64,000 nt of DNA. It comes from Aquirhabdus parva (GTDB lineage: Bacteria; Pseudomonadota; Gammaproteobacteria; Pseudomonadales; Moraxellaceae). The stretch covers positions 3,392,207-3,456,206 of the forward strand of contig NZ_CP031222.1 of NCBI RefSeq assembly GCF_003351745.1. The letters run 5' to 3'. Positions 36,618 to 45,174 of this stretch are shown here, piece after piece (position 1 is the stretch's first letter; every line of letters begins with the position of its first letter). A program made the translations under genes and the position numbers. Below the pieces are notes generated by a model. That model searched no databases, was not told the origin of the DNA, and saw nothing but the letters and a program-made list of their open reading frames with translations.

Positions 36618-37463
36618 ATGAACCTACTCCATGTTTTTATTCTCGCCCTCATCCAGGGGATTGCAGAACTACTGCCTGTCTCAAGCTCGGCCCATGTCAT
36701 CCTGGCTGAGAAACTGATGGGGCTAGACCCGTCATCTCCTGAAATGACTTTCCTGCTCGTGATGTTGCATACCGGCACCATGTTTGCGGTGATCGTGTAC
36801 TTCTGGCAATCATGGCGCACCTCGTATTTCTCCTCGTGGCGCACCTTTCGCGACAACCTGGCTTTTGTCTTATTTGCTACCGCGATCACCGGTGTGATTG
36901 GTCTTGCACTGCTTTACATCATCAAGCATGTGTTCTTTGCTAACTCGCCAAGTTTTGAGATTGAGCACTTATTTAATAACTCCAAACTGATGGCTACCGC
37001 ATTGGCCGCCAGTGGCGTATTGATCATCGCCTCTTCACGTATGCAAGGGAGCGAAGATAAGCCATTATCTATCCGTCGCTCTCTGGTCATTGGTGCGGTA
37101 CAGGCGCTGTGCTTACCATTCCGTGGCTTCTCGCGCTCAGGCGCAACCATTTCCACTGGCCTATTCTTGGGCATTTCACGCAAAAAAGCCGAAGAGTTCA
37201 GTTTTGCGCTTGCGGTCGTGCTTACACCCGCTGTCATTGCCAAAGAATTCCATCGTCTCTATACCGCCTATCATGCAGCGCCTGTCGCCCACAGCACCGA
37301 CTTTATGAGCTTAGTTGCGCCGAGCTTATTTGGCATGGTGTGCAGCTTCCTGGCGGGTCTCTTAGCACTCCGCTGGTTATCATCATGGCTGGACAGCGGT
37401 CGCTGGTATCTGTTTGGTGGTTACTGCCTAGTGTTTTCGGTCGTGGTTCTGGTTCTGACTTAA
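36618..37463 (+). CDS. uppP: Undecaprenyl-diphosphate phosphatase (BacA/UppP family, divergent)
   Basis: Membrane protein of 281 residues that should recycle undecaprenyl-pyrophosphate to the monophosphate carrier for peptidoglycan and O-antigen. The active-site motifs are LIQGIAELLPVSSSAHVIL and FRGFSRSGATISTGL. In most BacA proteins the first motif reads G-x-T-E-F-L-P-x-S-S-S-G-H; here Ala-Glu-Leu and Ser-Ala-His replace it, a branch variation. No clear ribosome-binding site precedes the ATG at 36618. A terminator follows at 37478-37503. Confidence 0.88.
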   Translation: MNLLHVFILALIQGIAELLPVSSSAHVILAEKLMGLDPSSPEMTFLLVMLHTGTMFAVIVYFWQSWRTSYFSSWRTFRDNLAFVLFATAITGVIGLALLYIIKHVFFANSPSFEIEHLFNNSKLMATALAASGVLIIASSRMQGSEDKPLSIRRSLVIGAVQALCLPFRGFSRSGATISTGLFLGISRKKAEEFSFALAVVLTPAVIAKEFHRLYTAYHAAPVAHSTDFMSLVAPSLFGMVCSFLAGLLALRWLSSWLDSGRWYLFGGYCLVFSVVVLVLT

Positions 37464-37477
37464 ATCCTGCACGTAAA

Positions 37478-37503
37478 AAAAAGCCCCGATAGTGGGGCTT
37501 TTT
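37478..37503. terminator. Bidirectional terminator
   Basis: AAAAAGCCCC and GGGGCTTTTT flank a 6-base loop between the converging uppP and GNAT genes. Confidence 0.8.
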
Positions 37504-37509
37504 CATGTT

Positions 37510-38115
37510 TTAATTTAAGGGGCTAATGGTTTCATTTGCTTCGAGATGCAGCATATTTTCTAAATGAGCCTTCACCTCTAGCCACTCATCATCAATGATA
37601 CTAAAGCGCACCGAGTTGCGTTTTCGTCCATCAGGCATGATCCGTTCATGACGTACAATTCCTTCCTGCTTGGCGCCGATCCTTAAGATCGCTGTACGCG
37701 ACTTGGCATTGATTTCATCGGTGGTAAACTGCACCCGCACACAATTCAAGTGTTCAAAGGCATAGCGCAGCATCAGGTATTTGGCTTCCGTGTTGACGAA
37801 AGTCCGCTGCTGCGACGCGGACAACCACGTACTGCCGATCTCAAGTTTGCGGTTGTGACGGTCAATTTTCCAGAAGCGCGTTGAACCAATCACCTGATTA
37901 TTTTCACGCAGTACGATGACAAAAGCCATGACTGTCCCCGCCGCCATGCCTTGCAGTGCGTGAAGTACATAATCATGGACCGTGTCACTCGAGGGGACCA
38001 CAGTGAAAGGCAACTGCCATAACTCCCCATCACTCGCTGCATCCACCAGCGCATTGGCATCGTTTTCAGTTAATAGCCGCAATTGAATGCGATCACTGCT
38101 CAGTGCATTCCTCAT
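37510..38115 (-). CDS. GNAT-family acetyltransferase
   Basis: A 201-residue protein of the RimJ/RimL-like GNAT group. The acetyl-CoA-binding region IGSTWLSASQQRTFVNTEAK and the following QFTTDEINAKSRTAILRIG are the recognisable elements, ending with HERIMPDGRKRNSVRFSI. Ribosomal protein N-termini or small amines are the usual substrates of this branch. It is convergent with uppP and divergent from the dienelactone hydrolase. Confidence 0.85.
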   Translation of the reverse strand: MRNALSSDRIQLRLLTENDANALVDAASDGELWQLPFTVVPSSDTVHDYVLHALQGMAAGTVMAFVIVLRENNQVIGSTRFWKIDRHNRKLEIGSTWLSASQQRTFVNTEAKYLMLRYAFEHLNCVRVQFTTDEINAKSRTAILRIGAKQEGIVRHERIMPDGRKRNSVRFSIIDDEWLEVKAHLENMLHLEANETISPLN

Positions 38116-38363
38116 AGATCTATATTCTTTTTTAATCCCATGCGCTTAGATTAGGATAAATGATAGGGCTTTGGGGAGTAGCCTTTTGTATATCCCCGTT
38201 GAGTTTCATCGCTAGTGAGCTGATTAAAGACTATTTTAAAATGCGGTGCATGCCGATACTTCCATCGAATAAAGCCATAAACCTTTCAATCTGGGCAGTG
38301 ATACTATCAAGCGCACTTGAAACCGCATCACTGGATGGCTCACTCATTCGCTGGAGATTGAAG

Positions 38364-39044
38364 ATGGAAATCAAACAGATCACGCTCGGTACACGCACCA
38401 TTGATGTCGAGGTTTATGCACCCGACACCCCGACATCTGCTCCGGGTATCCTCATGCTCCACGAGCTGTTTGGGGTACTGAACTTCTATCGTGAGGATGC
38501 GGCTGACCTTGCTGCACGTGGCTATCTGGTCTATGTACCCAATCTCTTCACCGATGGTGCACTGCGCTACTGTATCCGCGCCATGGTTACCGAAGCTGGA
38601 CGCCTGAACCGCGCCAACAGTGAGCTAAATCAAGAGATGCATGCGCTGCTGGATGCCCTCAAAGCCGATCCGCGCTGCAATGGTCGTCTGGGGATGCTGG
38701 GTCAATGTTTAACAGGCGGTTTTGTACTGCAAATGGCGAAGCGCGATGACCTGTTGGCCCCCGTGCTTTACCATCACTCGCTGGGGCTTCAAGGCTCAGG
38801 TATTCCTGACGAAGAGTCACTGGATGGTATCCGTCTACTACAAGGTCACTGGTCCACCATCGACCCGATCTGCCCAGCCAGTAAACGCGAGAAAGTCATT
38901 AAAGGACTCGGACAGCGCGTCGAAGCCTATACCTACGCCATGCCGCATGGCTTTCGCAGCCTTAGTCGTGCATTGCCGGGTGCCAAAGTGGTCTGGCAGC
39001 GCACCGTGGATTTCTTTGATCGGGAATTGAAGCAAGCCTCGTAA
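38364..39044 (+). CDS. Dienelactone hydrolase family protein
   Basis: A 226-residue alpha/beta hydrolase. The Cys nucleophile lies in MLGQCLTGGFVL, which has one more residue than the usual G-x-C-x-G-G elbow, and the His in AMPHGFRS. Strand 1 and the HELFG motif (ILMLHELFGVL) match the family. Members open lactone rings in chloro-aromatic breakdown or hydrolyse carboxyl esters; the present substrate is unknown. The ATG at 38364 has GGAG 7 bases upstream; the 68 residues of open frame before it show no conserved pattern. Confidence 0.82.
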   Translation: MEIKQITLGTRTIDVEVYAPDTPTSAPGILMLHELFGVLNFYREDAADLAARGYLVYVPNLFTDGALRYCIRAMVTEAGRLNRANSELNQEMHALLDALKADPRCNGRLGMLGQCLTGGFVLQMAKRDDLLAPVLYHHSLGLQGSGIPDEESLDGIRLLQGHWSTIDPICPASKREKVIKGLGQRVEAYTYAMPHGFRSLSRALPGAKVVWQRTVDFFDRELKQAS

Positions 39045-39146
39045 AACCAAAGTTCTCATCCTCCAATGCATGATTGCTTGGAGGACCCCTCCTCCTTTCC
39101 TCAATCATCGAATAAAGCGCTCACATATCGTCTCCTTAAAATTTAA

Positions 39147-39188
39147 TTGACAACTTCGCTTATTATCTGTACGGTACGGTTTCGTACA
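39147..39188 (+). promoter_or_regulatory. tetR-type promoter with palindromic operator
   Basis: TTGACA at 39147-39152, 17-base spacer, weak -10 TACGGT at 39170-39175. The palindrome TGTACG-N9-CGTACA at 39168-39188 overlaps the -10 region and start of transcription, as expected for an autoregulated TetR operator. Confidence 0.5.
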
Positions 39189-39209
39189 CTTAACATTAGA
39201 AGAAAAATC

Positions 39210-39815
39210 ATGAGTCGAGGCAAGCCGCGTGAAATCGCCATCCTCAATGCCACTATTGAACTGTTGCAAATGCATGGCTATCAAGCCCTGACGATCGACA
39301 GTGTCGCAGCGCATGCACATGCCAGCAAGGCGACCATCTATCGCCGCTGGCGCAATCGGGTGGAGCTGGTCAAAGCGGCCATTGATGCCTTCGATCAACA
39401 GCGCAATGAGTCGATCCCGGATACGGGCAAACTGCGTAGCGACTTAATCGCTGTACTAGAAACCTTACGCGATACCTCTACGGCTCCTTATCTGGCCATG
39501 ATCAACGACCTGATCGCCGCATCTAAACATGATCGGGAGCTGGCAGCAGCACTACAGGTACATGTCAGTGATGAGGCTCTTTCCCCATTTCGGCGTGTGC
39601 TCGCGCGAGCCATGGCGCGTGATGGCCTAGAAGCCGCTGGGTGCGAAGACCTGATCCATGACGTGGCAGAAGCCATGATCATCCGTCAAGTTCAGCTTGA
39701 ACGCCCTTTCGATGATGCGTTTATCTTCCGCGTCGTCGATGACATTCTCCTGCCTCTGCTTGAGATCTATCTTCGTCCAGGGAACTCTCTATATAAAAAG
39801 GATCCCCCTTTATGA
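39210..39815 (+). CDS. TetR-family transcriptional regulator
   Basis: A 201-residue repressor. The N-terminal helix-turn-helix is clear (ATIELLQMHGYQALTIDSVA, then ASKATIYRRWRNRVELV), and the C-terminal domain matches the group with a TetR_C_16-like fold. It overlaps the following MFS gene by ATGA, so it probably controls that pump. The operator at 39168-39188 supports autoregulation. The ATG at 39210 is used although its ribosome-binding site is weak; the frame is open to 39147. Confidence 0.88.
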   Translation: MSRGKPREIAILNATIELLQMHGYQALTIDSVAAHAHASKATIYRRWRNRVELVKAAIDAFDQQRNESIPDTGKLRSDLIAVLETLRDTSTAPYLAMINDLIAASKHDRELAAALQVHVSDEALSPFRRVLARAMARDGLEAAGCEDLIHDVAEAMIIRQVQLERPFDDAFIFRVVDDILLPLLEIYLRPGNSLYKKDPPL

Positions 39816-41002
39816 AAAATAATAAACTGTGGCTGGTCATCGCCATGACCGTCTTAAATTCGATGGGGCTAACGATTGTCATGCCCCTCTTCCCATTCCT
39901 TTTAGGGCAATACCTTACCAACAACCAAGTGGTGATTGGTCTTAGCATCCTGCTCTCGGTTTTTTCTGTGTGTCAGTTTCTATCTTCGCCTGTCCTTGGT
40001 GCCATTAGTGACCGTTTTGGTCGTCGCCCGATTCTGGTCATCAGTATCTTGGGTTCCGCCATTGGTTATGCCGTAATGGGTGTGGGCGGTGCACTCTGGG
40101 TACTGTTTCTTGGACGCATCATTGATGGTCTGACTGCGGGCAATATGAGCACATTATTTGCCTATATTGCTGATAGCACTGCAGCCCATGAGCGCACCAA
40201 GTGGTTTGGCTATATGGGTGCGGCTATCGGCATTGGCTTTATCACCGGTCCTGCCATTGGTGGACTACTTGGAAGCGCCTCCTTGCAACTGCCTTTCTAT
40301 ATTGCAGCAGGGATTTCATTGTTTGCCGCTATCGCAACCCAACTCGTCTTGCCAGAATCCCTGCCATTGGAAAAACGCTCTAGCCATTTTTCATGGCAAC
40401 ATCTGAATACCTTTGCCCATTTCAAAGATGTGCTCAGCCTAGGTGCAGCACGCCCGTTCATTCTTATGGGATTGCTATTTGGCTCTGCGATGTTTCTTTA
40501 TCAAAGTAATATCACGGTCTTTTTGAAAGATATTTATCTGCTCGGTCCCGCAGGAATCGGGGTGATTCTCACCCTGATCGGTGTTTGCGATATCCTCTCG
40601 CGTGCGATCTTACTGCCACGCCTTATCAAAATCTGGACGGAAGTCATTGTGGGTAGAATCGGTCTGACACTGACCATTGTGGGCTTTGGCTTAGTGGCAC
40701 TCTGTGCTTTTGAAACCTATCTGCCATTAGTCTATGGTGCAGTGGTCTGTATCACGATTGGAGAAGGACTGTTTGAGCCTACCTTAAACAGCATGTTATC
40801 TACTGCGGTGAGCGAGGATCAGCAAGGCAAGCTTCAAGGCGCGAATCAAAGCTTCCTGTCTTTAAGCCGTGCCATTACCCCGCTGATCGCAGGCGGCATT
40901 TATGTCTACAGCCAAAGTGCGGTTTATGCCTTGTCTGCATTTTTGATGGCCTGCGCGCTGATCCTCTTTAGCCGATTAGCTACGGTACGGGTCTACTCCT
41001 AA
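39812..41002 (+). CDS. MFS drug-type exporter (TetA-like)
   Basis: Twelve-helix major facilitator of 396 residues. The A-like motif GAISDRFGRRPILVISILG follows helix 2 and the C-motif is near the glycine-rich helix 5. It resembles TetA/multidrug exporters of the DHA1 group. The ATGA overlap with the TetR gene makes them one regulated pair. Substrate unknown. Confidence 0.85.
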   Translation: MKNNKLWLVIAMTVLNSMGLTIVMPLFPFLLGQYLTNNQVVIGLSILLSVFSVCQFLSSPVLGAISDRFGRRPILVISILGSAIGYAVMGVGGALWVLFLGRIIDGLTAGNMSTLFAYIADSTAAHERTKWFGYMGAAIGIGFITGPAIGGLLGSASLQLPFYIAAGISLFAAIATQLVLPESLPLEKRSSHFSWQHLNTFAHFKDVLSLGAARPFILMGLLFGSAMFLYQSNITVFLKDIYLLGPAGIGVILTLIGVCDILSRAILLPRLIKIWTEVIVGRIGLTLTIVGFGLVALCAFETYLPLVYGAVVCITIGEGLFEPTLNSMLSTAVSEDQQGKLQGANQSFLSLSRAITPLIAGGIYVYSQSAVYALSAFLMACALILFSRLATVRVYS

Positions 41003-41037
41003 ATGCTGTACTAAGCACTTTAGATAAACCTTTACGA

Positions 41038-42342
41038 TTAATCCGCTTCAACCACCATCGCCGCGCCAATACCACCCGCAGCACAAGCCGTGGTCAGTGC
41101 AATCCCGCCCCCGCGACGTTTTAATTCATAGAGGGCTTGGCTGACCACACGCGCACCCGTGGCACCAAAGGGATGACCAAAAGCGATCGACCCGCCATTG
41201 ACGTTGAGAATCTTGCGATCCACTTCACCGACAGCTTTGGTTCGATTCAAAGTAGTGCGGGCATAGTCGAGTGATTCCAGCCCTTTCAGGTTACAGGCTA
41301 GCTGTCCCGCAAACGCCTCATGCATATCCACAAGACTAAGCTCCTGCAGCGTGATGCCCGCACGATCCAAAGCGATCGGAGCTGCCAGTACAGGTCCCAT
41401 CAAGAGATCATCTTTAGGCGTCTTAGCCGCAAACGCAAAAGAACGAATATAGCCAATCGGCTCAAGTCCCAGCGCTTTGGCTTTGGCTTCACTCATCAGC
41501 AGGACAGCTGAAGCGCCATCGGTCAGTGAACTGGCATTGCCCGCAGTGACCGAACCAGCCCCAGAAAAATCAAAGCATGGTTTTAGCTTGTCATAGGCAC
41601 TACGCTCTGGATTTTTGCGCACCAGATTATCGTCTTTTAAGGTTTTACCATTGCCGAGTGCCACCGACATGACCTGATCATCCAGATAGCCATCTTTCCA
41701 AGCACGAGCCGCATTGTGGTGTGAGGCATAAGCCAGATCATCTTGTTCGGCGCGGCTTACGCCCCACTTTTTCACCATCTTTTCACAGCTTTGTCCCATA
41801 GTTTCACCGACCGAGAACTCCGTAATCGAAGGCTCTAGTGGCAAAATATCTTTGGGACGTAAAGAAGACAATAAGCGCACACGATCTTTGAATGTCTTGG
41901 CAAAATTAACATCACGTAACGTCGAGGAAAACTTCTGTGACATCGGCAAACGCACACTGCTGGTTGAATCAGTGCCCCCTGCAATCACGATCTCGGCATT
42001 ACCTGCCAAGATGCTCTCGGCGGCACTGGCGATGGTTTGAAAACTGGTGGCACAGGCACGCGTGATGCTATAGGCATCGACATCATCCAATCCACAGGCC
42101 AGCGCGACTTCACGAGCGATAAATGGCGCTTCAGGAATCATTACGGTCATGCCGAAAACCAGTTGATCAATCTGTTTAGGCTTGAGGTCGTTGCGTTTGA
42201 TCAGTTCGTTCACCACAAAGCTGCCCAGATCTATGGCACTCAAGTCACGATAGTGCGTTGCGATCCGTGCAAAAGGCGTTCGTACACCATCGACGATGGC
42301 GATTCGTCCATTTTGATTGGAGAGATTAACGGTACTGCTCAT
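41038..42342 (-). CDS. fadI: Acetyl-CoA acyltransferase FadI (thiolase)
   Basis: A thiolase of 434 residues, almost the same length as E. coli FadI (436), that cleaves 3-ketoacyl-CoA in fatty-acid beta-oxidation. The nucleophile Cys lies in ITRACATSFQTIASA, the His in GGSIAFGHPFGATGA and the second Cys in TACAAGGIGAAM. No fadJ is beside it in this window. Two inverted repeats at 42521-42552 upstream may be an operator. Confidence 0.9.
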   Translation of the reverse strand: MSSTVNLSNQNGRIAIVDGVRTPFARIATHYRDLSAIDLGSFVVNELIKRNDLKPKQIDQLVFGMTVMIPEAPFIAREVALACGLDDVDAYSITRACATSFQTIASAAESILAGNAEIVIAGGTDSTSSVRLPMSQKFSSTLRDVNFAKTFKDRVRLLSSLRPKDILPLEPSITEFSVGETMGQSCEKMVKKWGVSRAEQDDLAYASHHNAARAWKDGYLDDQVMSVALGNGKTLKDDNLVRKNPERSAYDKLKPCFDFSGAGSVTAGNASSLTDGASAVLLMSEAKAKALGLEPIGYIRSFAFAAKTPKDDLLMGPVLAAPIALDRAGITLQELSLVDMHEAFAGQLACNLKGLESLDYARTTLNRTKAVGEVDRKILNVNGGSIAFGHPFGATGARVVSQALYELKRRGGGIALTTACAAGGIGAAMVVEAD

Positions 42343-42520
42343 GGGGTTCTCCTGACGCGTAAGGAAAGAAATGATCTCAATCGCATCAGAATATAAGCGC
42401 AGATAAAAGGCGTCACATTGGCTTAAGCAACGGAGAAAAATGTCAGATGGGTGATTTAGGCAAGAAAACCCTCAAAAAGAAGTGACACCCAAAAGGCAAT
42501 ATCTTATATTAACACTTATT

Positions 42521-42552
42521 ATGTTACGATATAACATTACAAAAATGTAATG
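42521..42552. promoter_or_regulatory. Two overlapping inverted repeats upstream of fadI
   Basis: ATGTTA-CGATA-TAACAT at 42521-42537 and CATTACA-AAAA-TGTAATG at 42535-42552 share three bases. They lie about 180 bases before fadI and 75 before the small peptide ORF. They do not fit the FadR or PsrA consensus as I know it. Binding protein unknown. Confidence 0.4.
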
Positions 42553-42624
42553 AATAGACCTTATATCGCATAAACATCTACAAGGATACCCGAATTTAAT
42601 TTTGACTAATGGGAAATTTTTTTT

Positions 42625-42702
42625 ATGCACTGCTTACTGGCAATTACCTTAAGTTTGATGGCGCTCATGATGCTCATACTCCTCATTGAAAGTATGTTAT
42701 AA
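42625..42702 (+). CDS. Possible 25-residue membrane peptide
   Basis: Reads MHCLLAITLSLMALMMLILL then IESML, nearly all hydrophobic, in the fadI-hydrolase gap. A GGGA lies about 10 bases before the ATG. No family is recognised, and it could be non-coding; I list it because its composition is that of a membrane peptide. Confidence 0.35.
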   Translation: MHCLLAITLSLMALMMLILLIESML

Positions 42703-42771
42703 AAATCAAAACAGCGGCACGCGGTTCTCTTTTACCCCAAGACTTCAATCTGCGTCATGCAAGCGCAGCCA

Positions 42772-43707
42772 TTAATCCCCCAGTAGATCACCATTGTGCT
42801 TGAGCCAAGCCAGAAATAAGGCCGGCCATGCAGTAGTCTGAGTATTCGTCTGACCAAGCCCCCAACCGTGTCCTCCTGTTTGAAACACATGCAGCTCAGT
42901 GGGTACATGATGAGCACGTAATGACGCGAACATCAAAACACTATTATCCACTGGCGAAATGGGGTCATCCAGTGCTTGAGCGAGAAAAGTCGGCGGCGTC
43001 TGATCTAGGGTCTGCATATTGACCGAATACGTTTGGCTTTGTGCAAGTGTTGGATGATCGCCCACAAGCTCTCGGCGTGTACTGGTATGGTCAAAAGGGG
43101 GCATTAACGTGATCACAGGATAGATCAATCCCGCAAAGTCTGGACGTGCAGAAGTCTGGTCTGCAGCATCCACAGCCTTATAAAGTGGTGCTGTGGTAAC
43201 CGCAGTCATACCCGCCAAATGTCCTCCAGCGGAAAACCCCAATATGCCGATATGATTGCTTTGAACTTGATAGTTGACTGCCTGAGCGCGGATCAAATGC
43301 ATCGCACGCTGAGCATCCTGAAAACTGGCGGAAACAGGCCAATCTGTCGGCAATCGATAAATGAGTTCAAAAGTGGTGATGCCTTGTGCCTGTAGCCAAC
43401 GTGCCGCAGGAATGCTCTCTTTACCGCGCTCGATCTGTTTATAACCACCTCCTGCAATCACTAAAACAGCAGTGCCATTGGGGTGTGCTGGCCGATAGAC
43501 AACCAAGCGTGGCACGGCAACATGACTGACTGCACCATGTTTACTCAGTTGTTCGGGAACGTGAGGTAAAACCTCAGTGAGTGGCGGTTTCGCCCAAAGT
43601 GAAATGATTTCTTCTTGGACTGACTGATTCTGAGGCGCAGAGTCCGCCCATACAGGAGTACTCAAACAGTAGATAGATCCCAGTAGCACACGAGAAAAAC
43701 GAAGCAT
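42772..43707 (-). CDS. Exported alpha/beta hydrolase (BD-FAE/carboxylesterase-like), Fur-box upstream
   Basis: A 311-residue hydrolase with signal peptide MLRFSRVLLGSIYCLSTPVW then ADS. VIAGGGYKQIE is the oxyanion region; the nucleophile Ser lies in HIGILGFSAGGHLAG, the acid near ALDDPISPVDN and His in TGGHGWGLGQ. The family includes BD-FAE feruloyl/acetyl esterases. A Fur-box match at 43812-43830 and the adjacent siderophore locus suggest iron control, perhaps hydrolysis of a siderophore or its ester; inference. GGGGG precedes the ATG at 43707. Confidence 0.75.
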   Translation of the reverse strand: MLRFSRVLLGSIYCLSTPVWADSAPQNQSVQEEIISLWAKPPLTEVLPHVPEQLSKHGAVSHVAVPRLVVYRPAHPNGTAVLVIAGGGYKQIERGKESIPAARWLQAQGITTFELIYRLPTDWPVSASFQDAQRAMHLIRAQAVNYQVQSNHIGILGFSAGGHLAGMTAVTTAPLYKAVDAADQTSARPDFAGLIYPVITLMPPFDHTSTRRELVGDHPTLAQSQTYSVNMQTLDQTPPTFLAQALDDPISPVDNSVLMFASLRAHHVPTELHVFQTGGHGWGLGQTNTQTTAWPALFLAWLKHNGDLLGD

Positions 43708-43811
43708 GATGACATCCCCCATCCCAGATTAAAGCCATACAATACTGTGAGTGCTTTGATCACTCAGGTTCAAGCCTGACTTTGGGGTCAGTTTGTGTAA
43801 AATCCCGCATC

Positions 43812-43830
43812 GAAAATGATCATTAAAATC
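43812..43830 (-). promoter_or_regulatory. Fur-box-like operator of the exported hydrolase
   Basis: The 19-mer GAAAATGATCATTAAAATC agrees with GATAATGATAATCATTATC at 14 of 19 positions. It is 105 bases before the hydrolase ATG and just after the end of the PepSY reductase gene. Confidence 0.5.
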
Positions 43831-43848
43831 GCCTTCCCCCTGAATCGC

Positions 43849-45039
43849 TCATAAACTCCGGCTTGGCTTACGTTTCCTGTGCCACATCAGCCAGCCCGTC
43901 ACCGCAAAGAACAGCGGCATCAGTCCAAACAGACTAATAAAGACGCGTCCCAATAGCCCAAAAGCCTCGCCTGAATGCAGTGGAAACATCCAGCTTAAAA
44001 ACACATCTCCAGAGGTACCCCTTAAAGGATCACGTACCTGCAAGATCTGTCCGCTATATGCGTCGATCTTGATCCGTGTTGCGCCATCATTTTCTTGAAT
44101 CTCAGTGGGTTGCCGCGCACGAATCTCATACGGATCGCTGCTTTTTTTGGGGAGGACAATACGCGAGAGACGTGCAGTCGGATATCGGTCTTGAGCGTAC
44201 TGCATGGCTTCAGCAACCGTCAACATGGCGGCCTCTTTGCTCACAGGGTAATTGGTCACTTTGTCATTTTTCGATACCGTCATGACGCGCTTCACTACAG
44301 GTAGCGTCCAATCTGGTTGATTGAAATACAACCCAGAGAAAGCTAGGACAATCAGTACAGGGGCGGCAAAAAAACCCAGAACCCGATGCGCTGAAACCTG
44401 TAAACGCGCCATGGACCCCGCATAATGAATTCGAAACGCGGCACATAGTGCACTGAATTCGGCACGCGGAAACCACAATATGAGACCCGTGATCGCCATG
44501 ATCAAGAATGCACAGGCGGTTATCCCACTGATGGTTTTGCCCGTTATCCCAAGCAAGAGATAGCGATGTAAATAAAAGATCGTCGGCATCAGTTGAGTCT
44601 TGGATAGACCTGCCTGCCCCCATAACCGCTCACCTTTGATCTCGTCGGTCTTGGGGTCAATCATGACTTGCCGAGTGACATCCGAACGAAAAAGATCGGA
44701 CGTGCCTTTTTCTGTGGGGATTTTATATGACACCACATAGACATCATCGGCTGTCTCGGGCAGTGTCAACTGACTCGGTTTGCCATAGCTCGGTTGCTGA
44801 CTTAATGTGTCAATGATCTGCTGCACCCGCTGCGGCGTAACCCGAAAAGGCAGGGTTGACTCATCCCCCGACTCGGGTTGTGATGCCACCAACAACTCAG
44901 GATTCAGTGCACGATCCAGCTCTGGCAGCCACGCGATCACGGTACCGGTCAGGCCTAGGAGCACAAAAATAACGCCAAAGACCAGCGCAATCGAAAGATG
45001 CAGCGTCTTAAATAGACGTCGAACCCTACCTTTGATCAT
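43849..45039 (-). CDS. PepSY-associated membrane protein (iron-siderophore reductase type)
   Basis: A 396-residue inner-membrane protein with four helices: near residues 15-37, 148-170, 195-225 and 350-385, with PepSY-like periplasmic sections. Conserved His in FKTLHLSIALV and YLHRYLLLG and in SAHRVLGFF likely bind haem, as in PiuB/FsqB-like reductases. Such proteins reduce ferric siderophores in the periplasm. It is last in the siderophore operon, 135 bases after the TonB receptor gene. Confidence 0.8.
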   Translation of the reverse strand: MIKGRVRRLFKTLHLSIALVFGVIFVLLGLTGTVIAWLPELDRALNPELLVASQPESGDESTLPFRVTPQRVQQIIDTLSQQPSYGKPSQLTLPETADDVYVVSYKIPTEKGTSDLFRSDVTRQVMIDPKTDEIKGERLWGQAGLSKTQLMPTIFYLHRYLLLGITGKTISGITACAFLIMAITGLILWFPRAEFSALCAAFRIHYAGSMARLQVSAHRVLGFFAAPVLIVLAFSGLYFNQPDWTLPVVKRVMTVSKNDKVTNYPVSKEAAMLTVAEAMQYAQDRYPTARLSRIVLPKKSSDPYEIRARQPTEIQENDGATRIKIDAYSGQILQVRDPLRGTSGDVFLSWMFPLHSGEAFGLLGRVFISLFGLMPLFFAVTGWLMWHRKRKPSRSL

Positions 45040-45174
45040 CGTAGTTTACTCATCATTGCCATCACTCGCCCTGTTAATCCGCCCGTAGAATCAAGAACAT
45101 CTCGATGCCAAAAATCCACTCCAACCTGATAATCGGGCTGAAATGGATTTTCTCGTTGGCATAAAGCACGCTAT

